Positions 1 through 8,077 of a stretch of 27,941 nt of DNA are shown piece by piece. The first letter of the stretch is position 1. Each line of letters opens with the position of its first letter. The stretch lies in assembly GCF_049673005.1 (NCBI RefSeq), contig NZ_JBATXB010000092.1:1-27941 (forward strand). The letters run 5' to 3'. Source of the stretch: Carnobacterium_A sp049673005. GTDB taxonomy: Bacteria; Bacillota; Bacilli; Lactobacillales; Carnobacteriaceae. The notes under the pieces are model-generated. The model searched no databases and had not been told where the DNA came from. It was given only the letters and a program-made list of their open reading frames with translations. The translations under genes were made by a program, and so were the position numbers.

Positions 1-28
1 ATCCTTTTTTATTAAAAATTTCGAAAAA

Positions 29-691
29 TCAAACATAAAAAAGAATAGAGAAATACATGAAAATTGTTCCAGCTAGTACAAAAAGATGCCAGACAACATG
101 CATAAATTTAACATTTCTTAAGCTGTAAAAAATGGCCCCTACGGTAAATGAAAGACCTCCTAAGAAAAGCAGTAGGAATCCATTAAAACCTAGACCTAGA
201 TAAATTGGCTTTAAAGCAAATACACATATCCATCCCATCATAATGTATAACCAAGTTGAATATTTTTGAAGATGATTGATCCAGAAAGCTTTGTAGATGA
301 CTCCAATAAAAGCGATGCTCCAAACAATACCAAAAAGAATCCACCCTAACGTTCCACCAATAGCAATCAGAGTATAAGGAGTGTATGTTCCTGCAATTAA
401 GAGAAAAATACTCATGTGGTCGAACGTTTTAAAAATCTTTTTTGCCCTTGTAAAAGCTAAACTGTGATAAAGAGTTGAGCACAAATACAAAAGAATTAAT
501 GTTGATCCATAAATAGCATAAGAAACAATGGCTAGTGTTGTTCCGTTATTAGATCCTTTTAATAAGAGAATCACTAAACCTGCAATACTTAAACCAAGTC
601 CAATACCATGTGTTAAAGCATTAAAAATCTCATTAAGGATTAAGTATTTTTTTGAGAAAACAGTAGGTTCAAGCGTACTTTTTTCACTCAT
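29..691 (-). CDS. trhA: PAQR/hemolysin III family seven-helix membrane protein
   Basis: A 220-residue, strongly hydrophobic protein with about seven membrane segments, the usual size for the bacterial hemolysin III (YplQ/YqfA/TrhA) branch of the PAQR family. The PAQR signatures are visible: NALTHG near residue 24, a serine/histidine motif (STLYHS) in the second helix, FDHM around residue 90, and the closing HVVWHLFVL motif near residue 200. The histidines and aspartate would form the membrane metal site of the family. The start is preceded on the minus strand by AGGGGATG at suitable spacing. It is divergent from degV and appears monocistronic, although its downstream flank is cut by the window edge. 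The hemolysin name is historical. In E. coli the homologue has been tied to membrane energetics and fluidity, so cytolysin activity should not be assumed. Confidence 0.9.
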   Translation of the reverse strand: MSEKSTLEPTVFSKKYLILNEIFNALTHGIGLGLSIAGLVILLLKGSNNGTTLAIVSYAIYGSTLILLYLCSTLYHSLAFTRAKKIFKTFDHMSIFLLIAGTYTPYTLIAIGGTLGWILFGIVWSIAFIGVIYKAFWINHLQKYSTWLYIMMGWICVFALKPIYLGLGFNGFLLLFLGGLSFTVGAIFYSLRNVKFMHVVWHLFVLAGTIFMYFSILFYV

Positions 692-812
692 TTTATCATC
701 CCCTAGTCTATATTGTTCTCTATTAAAACCTTTGAAGATAAGTATACGAAGATTCGAGAATCTGTTATACTATTTTATGTTACCAACTGTATTAAATAGA
801 AAGACATTTTGA

Positions 813-840
813 TTGAAAAAAGTATATTCAATAATTAAAT
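813..840 (+). promoter_or_regulatory. Candidate sigma-A promoter of the degV operon
   Basis: TTGAAA (813-818) lies 16 bases from TTAAAT (835-840), giving a leader of about 45 bases before degV. A second candidate on the same strand is an extended -10, TGTTATACT at 763-771, with no good -35. I cannot decide between them from sequence alone. Confidence 0.35.
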
Positions 841-891
841 TATATCATAAGTGCAAAAGAAATTGCATGTAGAAAGATGGGAAAAAATTAG

Positions 892-1734
892 ATGAATAAA
901 ATATCAATAGTAACTGATTCGTCGGCTCAATTAAGTTTAGAAGAGATCAAAGTATTAGGTATTCACATTTTACCAGTAAGTATTTTAATTGATGGAAAGA
1001 CCTATATTGATGGAATAGATATTGGTAAAGTTGAATTCATGGAATTAATGGAGAAATCCACTAGCCTACCAAAAACGAGTCAACCAGCTCTTGGCAAATT
1101 TATCGAACTTTATGATGAACTTGGTAAAGATGGTGGGGAGGTTATTTCCATCCATATGACTGAATCGTTCAGCGGAACAGTTGATGCTGCAAGACAGGCT
1201 GCTAAGATGACAGAGACTAAAGTTACAGTTATAGATAGTACGTTCACCGACCGTGGGTTATCATTTCAAGTTATTGAAGCTGCAAAATTAGCTTTAAATG
1301 GAGTAGAAGAATCCATTATCTTAGATGAAATTGAGAGAATAAAACAACATACACGTTTATTTATATGTATTCGCACACTAGATAATTTAATTAAGGGTGG
1401 AAGAATTAGCCGAGTAATGGGAGCGGTCTCTCACATGATGGATATAAAGTTAATGTTAGAGATGGTTGATGGAAGTTTAGAAACTCGAGTCAAATGTCGT
1501 GGGATGAAATCCATTACTAAGTTTAATCAATCAGTTAGAGAAAAAATTGTTAAAACTAAAAATTTGGCAGAGATTTCGTTTTCATATGCGGGTGACTTTG
1601 ACTATGCAAATGAATTAAAAGAGAGTTTCCAACAGTTACTTCCAGATATTCCAATGACAATCAGCCACACTAGTCCAGGAGTTGCAACTCATACAGGAAC
1701 AGGGGCATTTTCAATCATTTATTATGAGAAATAA
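892..1734 (+). CDS. degV: DegV family fatty-acid-binding protein (FakB-like)
   Basis: A 280-residue DegV/EDD-fold protein. It begins KISIVTDSSA (the family's first strand with DSS), then TSQPAL at 62-67, SIHMTESFSGT at 86-96, VIDSTFTDRG, and LIKGGRISR near residue 160. These residues build the buried acyl-chain pocket and the carboxylate-binding Thr/Ser site. Family members bind free fatty acids; the FakB members present them to the kinase FakA, which makes acyl-phosphate for phospholipid synthesis. No fakA is in this window, so kinase coupling is inferred from the family. It is the first gene of a six-gene run with gaps of 26-62 bases. The ribosome site (AGATGGG) is weak. Which fatty acid it prefers cannot be read from the sequence. 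Confidence 0.92.
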   Translation: MNKISIVTDSSAQLSLEEIKVLGIHILPVSILIDGKTYIDGIDIGKVEFMELMEKSTSLPKTSQPALGKFIELYDELGKDGGEVISIHMTESFSGTVDAARQAAKMTETKVTVIDSTFTDRGLSFQVIEAAKLALNGVEESIILDEIERIKQHTRLFICIRTLDNLIKGGRISRVMGAVSHMMDIKLMLEMVDGSLETRVKCRGMKSITKFNQSVREKIVKTKNLAEISFSYAGDFDYANELKESFQQLLPDIPMTISHTSPGVATHTGTGAFSIIYYEK

Positions 1735-1770
1735 AAAGCATTATTTTGTTAATAAATGGAGGTGAATGAT

Positions 1771-2607
1771 ATGATGAAAGTAGCTCGTTCTTTTTTAGTT
1801 ACTTGCATAATTTTAACGATTGGAACGTTTATCGTTTTTCAAGGTTTAAATCTACTGACAACTAAAAAGGAGCCTTCGACTGTAAGAAAACAGGGAGATG
1901 TAACAAATACAATCAATTTTTTAGCAATAGGTGATTCGTTAACTAAGGGTGTCGGTGACAGCACTCAAAATGGAGGGTATGTTCCATTGGTTGCTGATCA
2001 ATTGAGAGATACTCCTGGAATTGATAATGTAACAACAACTAACTACGGGGTTACAGGCGAGCGTAGTGATGAGATATTAGAAAGAATCGAACAACAACAA
2101 GAACTTCAAACGGATATAAAAAAAGCAGATATCATCGTTCTAACAGCTGGAGGGAACGATCTTATTCAAACGGTGAAAAAAGAAAAACTTGGAATTAATG
2201 AAGAGAGCTTTCTTAAACCTGAGAAAAACTATAAAGAGAATCTTTCTAGCATTTTAAAAATAATAAAAGAACAAAACCAAACGGCAGAAATTTATGTTTT
2301 TGGTTTATACAATCCCTATAGTTCTATTTTTCCAGAGATGACCGAAATGAAAGATATTTTACTTTCTTGGAATTCAGCTACTGAGTCGATAGCAAAAAAA
2401 AATAAGGCTACCTACTTTTCATTAAGTCATTTATTTAATGGAGATGAAAAATCAGTCGTTTCTAAAACAGGAAATAGTTCAGAAGAAACAGATACTAGTG
2501 CGTTTTTGTATGAAGAAGACTTGTTTCATCCGAATGATAAAGGCTATCAATTGATAGCCAATGAGTTGTATCGTGTTATTATAGACCATAGAGTTGTAGA
2601 AGATTAG
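1771..2607 (+). CDS. ypmR: SGNH/GDSL-type lipase or esterase, YpmR-like, membrane-anchored
   Basis: The predicted protein is 278 residues. All SGNH blocks are present: FLAIGDSLTKG with nucleophile Ser56, NYGVTGERS with Gly93, TAGGND with Asn129, and DLFHPND with Asp250 and His253. Residues 5-29 form a hydrophobic N-terminal signal anchor without a clear lipobox, so the enzyme should sit on the outer face of the membrane or be secreted. An in-frame ATG at 1756 overlaps the ribosome site GGAGGTGA (1758-1765) and is unlikely to be used. ATG 1771, or 1774, is the sensible start. It is followed 30 bases later by ypmS, the same pairing as in Bacillus subtilis. The physiological substrate is unknown; lipid or cell-wall ester hydrolysis is the family expectation. 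Confidence 0.88.
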   Translation: MMKVARSFLVTCIILTIGTFIVFQGLNLLTTKKEPSTVRKQGDVTNTINFLAIGDSLTKGVGDSTQNGGYVPLVADQLRDTPGIDNVTTTNYGVTGERSDEILERIEQQQELQTDIKKADIIVLTAGGNDLIQTVKKEKLGINEESFLKPEKNYKENLSSILKIIKEQNQTAEIYVFGLYNPYSSIFPEMTEMKDILLSWNSATESIAKKNKATYFSLSHLFNGDEKSVVSKTGNSSEETDTSAFLYEEDLFHPNDKGYQLIANELYRVIIDHRVVED

Positions 2608-2637
2608 CTAATAAACATCCTTAGAGAGGGTTTTAAT

Positions 2638-3240
2638 ATGGAGGAAAAGAATACAAAGCAAAAACTAAATTTTTGGAAATGGGCATTTTTACTGCTACTA
2701 TCAATCGTTTTAGGGGTTACTATTTGGTTAACCATTCAATTGACACCCGTTGTCCAAGGGGAACCTAATTTAGAACTAAGTGAAACTGAAGAAGAAGAGA
2801 TCACTTTTCAAATCTATGCGCAAAAAAAAGATCTGAATCAATTGGTTACCACTTATATTGATGAGGAATTGTCAAATAAACAAGTTGATTTCAATTTTAT
2901 CTTAGATAAAGAAGCACAACTTTCAGGGATCTTTCAATTATTTGGTCGTGATGTAGGTTTTTCATTATTCCTAGATCCGTTTGTAATGGAAAATGGAAAT
3001 CTTCAATTTAAAGCAACACGAATTTCAGTAGGCGCATTAGATCTGCCTATTTCTTTTGCTATGAACTTAATAAAATCACAATTAAAAGTCCCTAAATGGG
3101 TAGCCATTGATACAAAAAAAGAAATTATTGTTTTTAATTTAAATGAATTTTATTTAGAAAGTGGCATGCACTTCACTGCTGAAAAGATTGATTTAGAAAA
3201 TGATGATATTCGTATAAATGTTTTCTTACCAAACAAGTAA
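2638..3240 (+). CDS. ypmS: YpmS-like membrane-anchored protein (DUF2140)
   Basis: A 200-residue protein with a short positively charged N-terminus and one transmembrane helix at about residues 12-34. An acidic linker (SETEEEE) leads into an extracytoplasmic domain. The segment GRDVGFSLFLDPFV followed by RISVGALDLP is typical of the DUF2140/YpmS family. The family has no established biochemical role. Pairing with the SGNH hydrolase suggests work at the outer face of the membrane, which is inference from neighbourhood. The ribosome site GAGAGGG lies a few bases before ATG. The last 13 bases of the gene and its stop codon form the left arm of a hairpin that continues into the gap before yozE. 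Confidence 0.85.
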   Translation: MEEKNTKQKLNFWKWAFLLLLSIVLGVTIWLTIQLTPVVQGEPNLELSETEEEEITFQIYAQKKDLNQLVTTYIDEELSNKQVDFNFILDKEAQLSGIFQLFGRDVGFSLFLDPFVMENGNLQFKATRISVGALDLPISFAMNLIKSQLKVPKWVAIDTKKEIIVFNLNEFYLESGMHFTAEKIDLENDDIRINVFLPNK

Positions 3241-3266
3241 AATGAATCATTAGTCTGTTTGGTAAG
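3225..3266 (+). repeat. Perfect 11-bp inverted repeat spanning the ypmS stop codon
   Basis: CTTACCAAACA (3225-3235) is complementary to TGTTTGGTAAG (3256-3266) across a 20-base loop that holds a smaller AATG/CATT pairing. It is followed only by GTTTATAA, not a proper T-run. It may be a weak attenuator or an RNA processing or stability element between ypmS and yozE. Confidence 0.4.
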
Positions 3267-3302
3267 TTTATAAATAATAGTAAAAAGGAGTATCACCCTT
3301 TT

Positions 3303-3524
3303 ATGCGTAGTTCATTTTATCATTACCTAATGACAGAAAGAGATCCACACAAAAAAGATGCTATCACATTATTTGCTAATAATGCGTATCTTGATGTTGG
3401 ATTTCCAAAACAGTCAGAGGATTACCAAAAAATAAGTCATTATCTAGAATTAAATGGCGATTATTTACCTGAAATGTCTATCTTTGACGAGGCGTGGGAA
3501 AGGTATTTAGAAAAAGAAAACTAA
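3303..3524 (+). CDS. yozE: YozE family small protein (UPF0346)
   Basis: A 73-residue protein matching the YozE/UPF0346 family in length and pattern: SFYHYLMTER at the N-terminus, GFPKQSEDY in the centre, then YLELNGDYLP and FDEAWERYL at the end. This is a small acidic helical protein (YozE SAM-like fold) widespread in Bacilli. No biochemical function is established. The ribosome site AAGGAG (3285-3290) is 12 bases from the ATG, longer than ideal, so translation may be modest. It lies between ypmS and deoD in the same direction and is probably on the same transcript. Confidence 0.9.
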   Translation: MRSSFYHYLMTERDPHKKDAITLFANNAYLDVGFPKQSEDYQKISHYLELNGDYLPEMSIFDEAWERYLEKEN

Positions 3525-3550
3525 CAGAACACTAATTGGAGGAATACAAA

Positions 3551-4267
3551 TTGAGTACACACATAAATGCAAAAAAAGGACAAATTGCTGAAACGATTTT
3601 ATTGCCCGGAGATCCTTTACGCGCAAAATATATTGCTGAAACATTTTTAACTGATGTAGAACAATACAATTCAGTCCGCAATATGTTTGGATATACCGGA
3701 ATGTATAAAGGGACCAGAGTATCCGTTCAAGGTACTGGTATGGGACTTCCATCAATGATGATTTATGCTGAAGAATTGATTACAGAATACGGTGTTCAAA
3801 ACTTAATGCGTGTCGGTTCTGGTGGCGGAATGAAAGATTCAATTAAAATTAGGGATGTTGTTTTAGCTCAAGGAGCCACGACAGATTCTAGTATTAATCG
3901 CCATACGTTTCATAATCAAGTTGATTTTGCACCACTAGCTAATTTTGAGTTATTAAAAACGGCTTATGATATCGGTATTGAAAAAGAAATGAATATGAAA
4001 GTTGGAAATGTTTTATCAGCTGATCGTTTTTATAATGAAGAGTTGGATAAAAAGAAATTAGCTGATTATGGTGTTCTAGCTGTCGAAATGGAAGCAGCGG
4101 GTCTGTACACTTTAGCGGCTAAATATGATCGCAAGGCATTGACAATATTAACTATAAGCGATCATTTATTAACTGGGGAAGAGACTACCTCTCAAGAACG
4201 AGAAACAACATTTAACGATATGATGATTCTAGCTTTAGAAACAGCTGTCAGAATATCAAAAAAATAA
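3551..4267 (+). CDS. deoD: Purine-nucleoside phosphorylase, DeoD type
   Basis: A 238-residue cytoplasmic enzyme that splits purine (deoxy)nucleosides with phosphate into base and (deoxy)ribose-1-phosphate. Hallmarks are the N-terminal phosphate loop LLPGDPLRAKYIAE, VQGTGMG, the phosphate-binding RVGS motif, VEMEAAGLY (ribose-binding Met and Glu), and the catalytic Asp in TISDHLLTGEE. The start is TTG at 3551, with GGAGG at 3538-3542 eight bases upstream, giving MSTHINAKKG in line with the Bacillus start. An in-frame TTG at 3536 overlaps that ribosome site and is rejected. The segment after RVGS reads GGG, whereas the Bacillus enzyme has CGA; this seems tolerable. The gene sits inside the degV-ctpA run. 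Confidence 0.95.
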   Translation: MSTHINAKKGQIAETILLPGDPLRAKYIAETFLTDVEQYNSVRNMFGYTGMYKGTRVSVQGTGMGLPSMMIYAEELITEYGVQNLMRVGSGGGMKDSIKIRDVVLAQGATTDSSINRHTFHNQVDFAPLANFELLKTAYDIGIEKEMNMKVGNVLSADRFYNEELDKKKLADYGVLAVEMEAAGLYTLAAKYDRKALTILTISDHLLTGEETTSQERETTFNDMMILALETAVRISKK

Positions 4268-4300
4268 ACTAGATTATATGTATGCGAGAGGAGTTGCCTT

Positions 4301-5755
4301 ATGCAGGAAGAATCGAAAAAAAAACATCAGAAAAAGATTAAGCTGACAACTTTCCTCATTTCTTTATTTATTGTTGCAGCTATCTCTGTTGGTGGAACTT
4401 ACGTTTGGACAGCGCAAACAAAACAAGAGGATCCAATTAGTGAGAACGAGAGTAATGATTCAGGAAAACTTTCTAAAGTTGAGGCAGTTTATGATCAGCT
4501 TCTTAGCCAGTATTTTGAAGATATAGATGACGATAAACTTATTGAAGGAGCTTTAACCGGAATGGTTGATGCTGTTGGCGATCCCTACACACAATATTTA
4601 GATGTTTCAGAAGCCACCTCCTTAAATGATACCATTTCGGCTTCATTTGAAGGCATCGGTGCTGAAGTTATGAAACAAGGAGATTCTATTATGATTGTTT
4701 CTCCTATAGCAGGTTCCCCTGCAGAAAAATCAGGACTAAAACCTAACGACATTTTATTAAAGGCTGACGATAAAGACTTAACAGGGTTGTCTCTAAATGA
4801 AGCTGTCTCCTTCATTAGAGGAGAAAAAGGATCAAAAGTTTTGTTGACTATCCTACGTGGCGAAACGCAATTTGAAGTTTCTGTTACTAGGGATACCATT
4901 CCAGTAGAAACAGTGGTTTATAATTTAGATGAGAAAAATCCAACAGTTGGCTATGTTTCAATCACAAGTTTTTCAAACCCAACCTACGATGAATTAGTCT
5001 CGGCAATAAAAGAGTTAAGAACTAAAGGAGCTAAATCGTTTATTTTCGATGTTCGACAAAACCCAGGTGGAGTATTAGATGGCGCTCTAAATATTTCGAA
5101 TATGTTTGTTGAAGAAGGTTCCGTTATCATGCAAACACAAGAAAAAGATCAAGATCCGGTTAAGATAGTAGCAGACAATAAAACAATGGGAAATTTTAAA
5201 GTAACGGAACCCTCTGTACTTTTGGTAGATGAAGGAAGTGCTAGTGCATCTGAAATTCTTGCAGGAGCTTTAAAAGAGTCTGCAGATATTCCTGTTATTG
5301 GGACGAAAACTTTCGGAAAAGGTACAGTTCAAACGGTTGCTAGTTTCCCAGATGATAGTGAACTAAAATTAACCATTGCTAAATGGCTTACACCATCTGG
5401 CAAATGGATTAATAAAAAAGGAATAGAACCAACTATTCCAGTTGAGTTACCAGACTATACTAAATTATTGCTTATCGATAGTACAAAAGAATATAAATTA
5501 GGTGATGTTTCGGATGAAGTTGAGAATCTTGAAAAAGTATTTAGTGCTTTAGATTATGAGACGGGTCCGATTGATGGTTATCTTGATGAAGGAACAGTTT
5601 CAACAATCAAACAGTTCCAAATTGAACATAAACTAGAAAGTAATGGGATTGTTTCCGGGGAAACAGCAACCGCGATGATTGAAGATCTTCGCAATTTAAT
5701 TAAAGAAAACGATACACAATACGAAAAAGGTTTAGAGTATCTAAAAAATAAATAA
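4301..5755 (+). CDS. ctpA: Carboxy-terminal processing protease, S41 family (CtpA/CtpB)
   Basis: A 484-residue membrane-anchored serine protease. Residues 15-38 are a hydrophobic signal anchor. A PDZ domain spans roughly 105-195, with a GIGAEV carboxylate-binding loop and SPAEKSGLKPND. The S41 core follows, with FDVRQNPGG, catalytic Ser315 in GSASASEI, Lys340 in TFGKGTVQ and Gln344; the Ser-Lys spacing is the same as in E. coli Prc. Residues about 405-465 form a C-terminal peptidoglycan-binding domain (YLDEGTV...IKQFQ). It should act outside the membrane, cutting C-terminal tails of exported proteins near the wall. AGAGGAG (4287-4293) is seven bases before the ATG. It is the last gene of the operon and a strong terminator follows. 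Confidence 0.95.
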   Translation: MQEESKKKHQKKIKLTTFLISLFIVAAISVGGTYVWTAQTKQEDPISENESNDSGKLSKVEAVYDQLLSQYFEDIDDDKLIEGALTGMVDAVGDPYTQYLDVSEATSLNDTISASFEGIGAEVMKQGDSIMIVSPIAGSPAEKSGLKPNDILLKADDKDLTGLSLNEAVSFIRGEKGSKVLLTILRGETQFEVSVTRDTIPVETVVYNLDEKNPTVGYVSITSFSNPTYDELVSAIKELRTKGAKSFIFDVRQNPGGVLDGALNISNMFVEEGSVIMQTQEKDQDPVKIVADNKTMGNFKVTEPSVLLVDEGSASASEILAGALKESADIPVIGTKTFGKGTVQTVASFPDDSELKLTIAKWLTPSGKWINKKGIEPTIPVELPDYTKLLLIDSTKEYKLGDVSDEVENLEKVFSALDYETGPIDGYLDEGTVSTIKQFQIEHKLESNGIVSGETATAMIEDLRNLIKENDTQYEKGLEYLKNK

Positions 5756-5764
5756 CTAATCCTA

Positions 5765-5810
5765 TAAGATAAAAAAAGGTGCTTCTTCCTTTTTTTATCT
5801 TAGTTTTTTT
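5765..5810 (+). terminator. Intrinsic terminator after ctpA
   Basis: A perfect 15-bp stem (5765-5779 with 5788-5802) closes an 8-base loop and is followed by seven T (5804-5810). It marks the end of the degV-ctpA transcript. Confidence 0.85.
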
Positions 5811-5879
5811 AAAATAAATAGTTATTTATACTGTTTTCTTGTATGATAGAATCAAATAGATTAGTTTGGAGCGACAGTT

Positions 5880-6425
5880 ATGGAGAAAAAAACTTGGAAG
5901 AGCCATTTGTGGGATTGGTTTAAACCCTTTTTATTTGCAGTGGTACTGACAATTTTCTTTCGGAATTTTATATTTTTACCAATGACTATTGAAGGTGCAT
6001 CAATGATACCAACGTTTCAACAAAACGATGAAATAATAGTAAGAACCATATATCAGATTAACAGATTTGATTTAATTGTTTTTAAAGACGAAGCTAACCG
6101 TATTTTAGTAAAAAGAGTCATTGGGTTACCAAATGAGACACTGTATTATGAAAACGATAAACTGTATATCGATGATAAATTGGTAAAGGAGCCATTCTTA
6201 AACAATTTATTTGCCGAAAAAGCTAGTGGTTTGTGGACGTCTGATTTTACACTAGAAGAAATGACTGGCCAAAAAATTATTGCTCAAGACGACTATTTTG
6301 TTCTTGGAGATAATCGTAGATCAAGCAATGATAGTCGTTATTTTGGAACTGTGTCTTCCGCTGATATTATTGGTGAAGCAGCTTTGATCTATTATCCATT
6401 TAACCGTTTGTCCATTGTTCAATAA
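5880..6425 (+). CDS. lepB: Type I signal peptidase, first of a tandem pair
   Basis: A 181-residue Gram-positive (SipS/SipT-like) signal peptidase. A short cytoplasmic N-terminus is followed by one membrane helix at about 15-34. The catalytic Ser41 lies in EGASMIPT, the general-base Lys78 in VKRVIG, and the conserved box GDNRRSSNDSR at 143-153. It cleaves signal peptides of exported preproteins at the outer face of the membrane. GGAG is centred eight bases before the ATG. The second paralogue starts 24 bases downstream, so the two are probably co-transcribed. An AT-rich gap holds -10-like hexamers (TATGAT 5842, TAGAAT 5847) but no convincing -35. All catalytic residues are present, so I expect an active enzyme. 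Confidence 0.94.
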   Translation: MEKKTWKSHLWDWFKPFLFAVVLTIFFRNFIFLPMTIEGASMIPTFQQNDEIIVRTIYQINRFDLIVFKDEANRILVKRVIGLPNETLYYENDKLYIDDKLVKEPFLNNLFAEKASGLWTSDFTLEEMTGQKIIAQDDYFVLGDNRRSSNDSRYFGTVSSADIIGEAALIYYPFNRLSIVQ

Positions 6426-6449
6426 TTTAATAGAAGGTAGTGGTAATTC

Positions 6450-7133
6450 ATGAGTAAAACAACGTATTCAGATGGAAGAGATTCGCAAACAGAAAATTTT
6501 GAACCTAGAAAAGCTCGTTATGCTAATGGTGGAGATTACTCGAAAAATAAAAAGAAGAAAAGTTTTGCATCTGAAGCAGGAAATACTTTATTATATGTAG
6601 CAATTGCTATTATAATTTTTTTACTTATTCGCCATTTCTTATTCGTACCCGTTAGTGTCGAAGGGGATTCAATGTATCCAACACTTCATGATAATGATCG
6701 ATTAATTCTAAATAAAGTTGAAGAAACAGATCGTTTTGATATTATCGTTTTTCCGGCTCCCAATAACGCTGAGGAGTCTAGTGAACTGAATAATTCAGAC
6801 AAACAATACATTAAAAGAGTTATTGGTATGCCTGGTGATGAAGTAATGATGGTAGATGAAACTTTGTATGTCAATGGAGAAGCCGTTGAGGAGCCCTACT
6901 TAGATTCAGTTAAAGATAAGTTGGTTCCTGGTGAAACACTAACAGATGATTTTACTTTAGCTTCTTTAACTGGCATGGAAAAAGTTCCAGAGGATTCCTA
7001 TTTTGTAATGGGTGATAACCGTACTAACTCATTAGATAGTCGAATATTTGGCTTTATCGATGAATCCTCTATAACAGGAACAATAGATCTTCGGATTTGG
7101 CCTTTAAAAAGTTTTGGCACATTAACGAAATAA
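6450..7133 (+). CDS. lepB: Type I signal peptidase, second of a tandem pair, with extended cytoplasmic tail
   Basis: A 227-residue signal peptidase with Ser74 in EGDSMYPT, Lys122 in IKRVIGMPGD and GDNRTNSLDSR at 188-198, so it should be catalytically competent. It differs from its upstream neighbour by a hydrophilic N-terminal tail of about 40 residues ending in a lysine-rich patch (SKNKKKKS) before the single membrane helix (about 45-62). It also has an acidic insertion (NNAEESSELNNSDK) ahead of the catalytic lysine. These differences suggest different substrate range or membrane placement rather than a fresh duplication; that is inference. It ends the two-gene unit. Confidence 0.93.
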   Translation: MSKTTYSDGRDSQTENFEPRKARYANGGDYSKNKKKKSFASEAGNTLLYVAIAIIIFLLIRHFLFVPVSVEGDSMYPTLHDNDRLILNKVEETDRFDIIVFPAPNNAEESSELNNSDKQYIKRVIGMPGDEVMMVDETLYVNGEAVEEPYLDSVKDKLVPGETLTDDFTLASLTGMEKVPEDSYFVMGDNRTNSLDSRIFGFIDESSITGTIDLRIWPLKSFGTLTK

Positions 7134-7149
7134 ATTAAAAAAACACCAT

Positions 7150-7185
7150 AAAAAAGGAAGAGGCCTTTTCGCCCCTTTCTTTTTT
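7150..7185 (+). terminator. Terminator-like hairpin after the signal peptidase pair
   Basis: GGAAGAGGC (7156-7164) pairs with GCCCCTTTC (7171-7179) with a G-T wobble and one mismatch. It is preceded by an A-run and followed by six T (7180-7185). Outer ACCAT/ATGGT arms (7145-7149 and 7188-7192) could extend it. It ends just before the rbgA ribosome site, so some read-through is possible. Confidence 0.6.
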
Positions 7186-7207
7186 AAATGGTAAAAGGAG
7201 AGCAAAC

Positions 7208-8077
7208 ATGACAACAATTCAATGGTTCCCAGGACATATGGCTAAAGCCAGAAGACAAGTCACAGAGAAACTCACTTTAGTCGATGTGGTATTTGAACTT
7301 GTAGATGCAAGAATTCCATTATCAAGTCGTAATCCAATACTTGATGAATTAATCGGAGAAAAACCACGTATCGTTATTTTAAATAAAAGTGATTTAGCAG
7401 ATGCTATTTTAGTTCAAAAATGGGTTGCTTACTTTAATAATCAAGGGATATCAGCTGTTCCAATTGTTGCGCAAGAAGGTATTGGAATGAAAAAGGTTAT
7501 GAGCGAAGCTAAAAGATTATTAAAACCTAAATTTGATCGTATGGCAGCTCAAGGACGAAAACCTCGCCCAATTAGAGCCATGAGTATTGGTATTCCTAAT
7601 GTAGGGAAATCAACGCTCATTAATCGATTCATTAAAAAAAATGTTGCCCAAACAGGCAATCGTCCTGGAGTAACAAAAGCTCAACAATGGCTTAAATTAA
7701 ATAAAGAACTTGACTTGCTGGATACACCAGGTATTTTATGGCCAAAATTTGAAGATCCAGAAGTAGGTAAAAAACTAGCTTTAACTGGAGCCATAAAAGA
7801 CACCATATTACAATTGGATGATATTGCCTTATATGGATTGGAAATAATGAAAGAAAAATACCCAGTAAATCTAGCGGCTCGATATGGTCTGAATGAAGCA
7901 GAAATGAAATTGAAATCGCCAGATTTATTAATGCTTATTACTGAAAGAAGAGGCTTTATTGATGATTATAGCAGAGCTGCAGAAATGATTATTTATGAGA
8001 TTCGTAGTGGAAAAGTTGGACGTTATACCCTAGATGATATCCCTGAACAGTCTCCTAGTGAAACAGGTAAGAGATAA
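7208..8077 (+). CDS. rbgA: Ribosome biogenesis GTPase RbgA (YlqF)
   Basis: A 289-residue circularly permuted GTPase that works late in 50S subunit assembly. The permuted order is visible: G4 (NKSD, 59-62) comes before G1 (GIPNVGKST, 128-136), then G2 (PGVT), then G3 (DTPG, 172-175). The N-terminal WFPGHM carries His10, equivalent to the catalytic His9 of B. subtilis RbgA. The C-terminal helical domain (from about 190) contacts rRNA in the family. AAGGAG precedes the ATG at good spacing. The stop codon is immediately followed by the rnhB start (TAAATG), implying translational coupling. The rbgA-rnhB pairing is also found in Bacillus. No separate promoter was clear in the 74-base gap upstream. 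Confidence 0.96.
   Translation: MTTIQWFPGHMAKARRQVTEKLTLVDVVFELVDARIPLSSRNPILDELIGEKPRIVILNKSDLADAILVQKWVAYFNNQGISAVPIVAQEGIGMKKVMSEAKRLLKPKFDRMAAQGRKPRPIRAMSIGIPNVGKSTLINRFIKKNVAQTGNRPGVTKAQQWLKLNKELDLLDTPGILWPKFEDPEVGKKLALTGAIKDTILQLDDIALYGLEIMKEKYPVNLAARYGLNEAEMKLKSPDLLMLITERRGFIDDYSRAAEMIIYEIRSGKVGRYTLDDIPEQSPSETGKR

Noticed and set aside
29..691. A true hemolysin or virulence toxin, as the family name implies.
   Set aside because: The sequence is a seven-helix PAQR membrane protein found in harmless bacteria; the toxin name is historical.
528..812. A 94-codon plus-strand frame overlapping the start of the minus-strand membrane protein gene.
   Set aside because: It mostly mirrors a well-supported gene on the other strand, has no recognisable domain, and lacks a good ribosome site.
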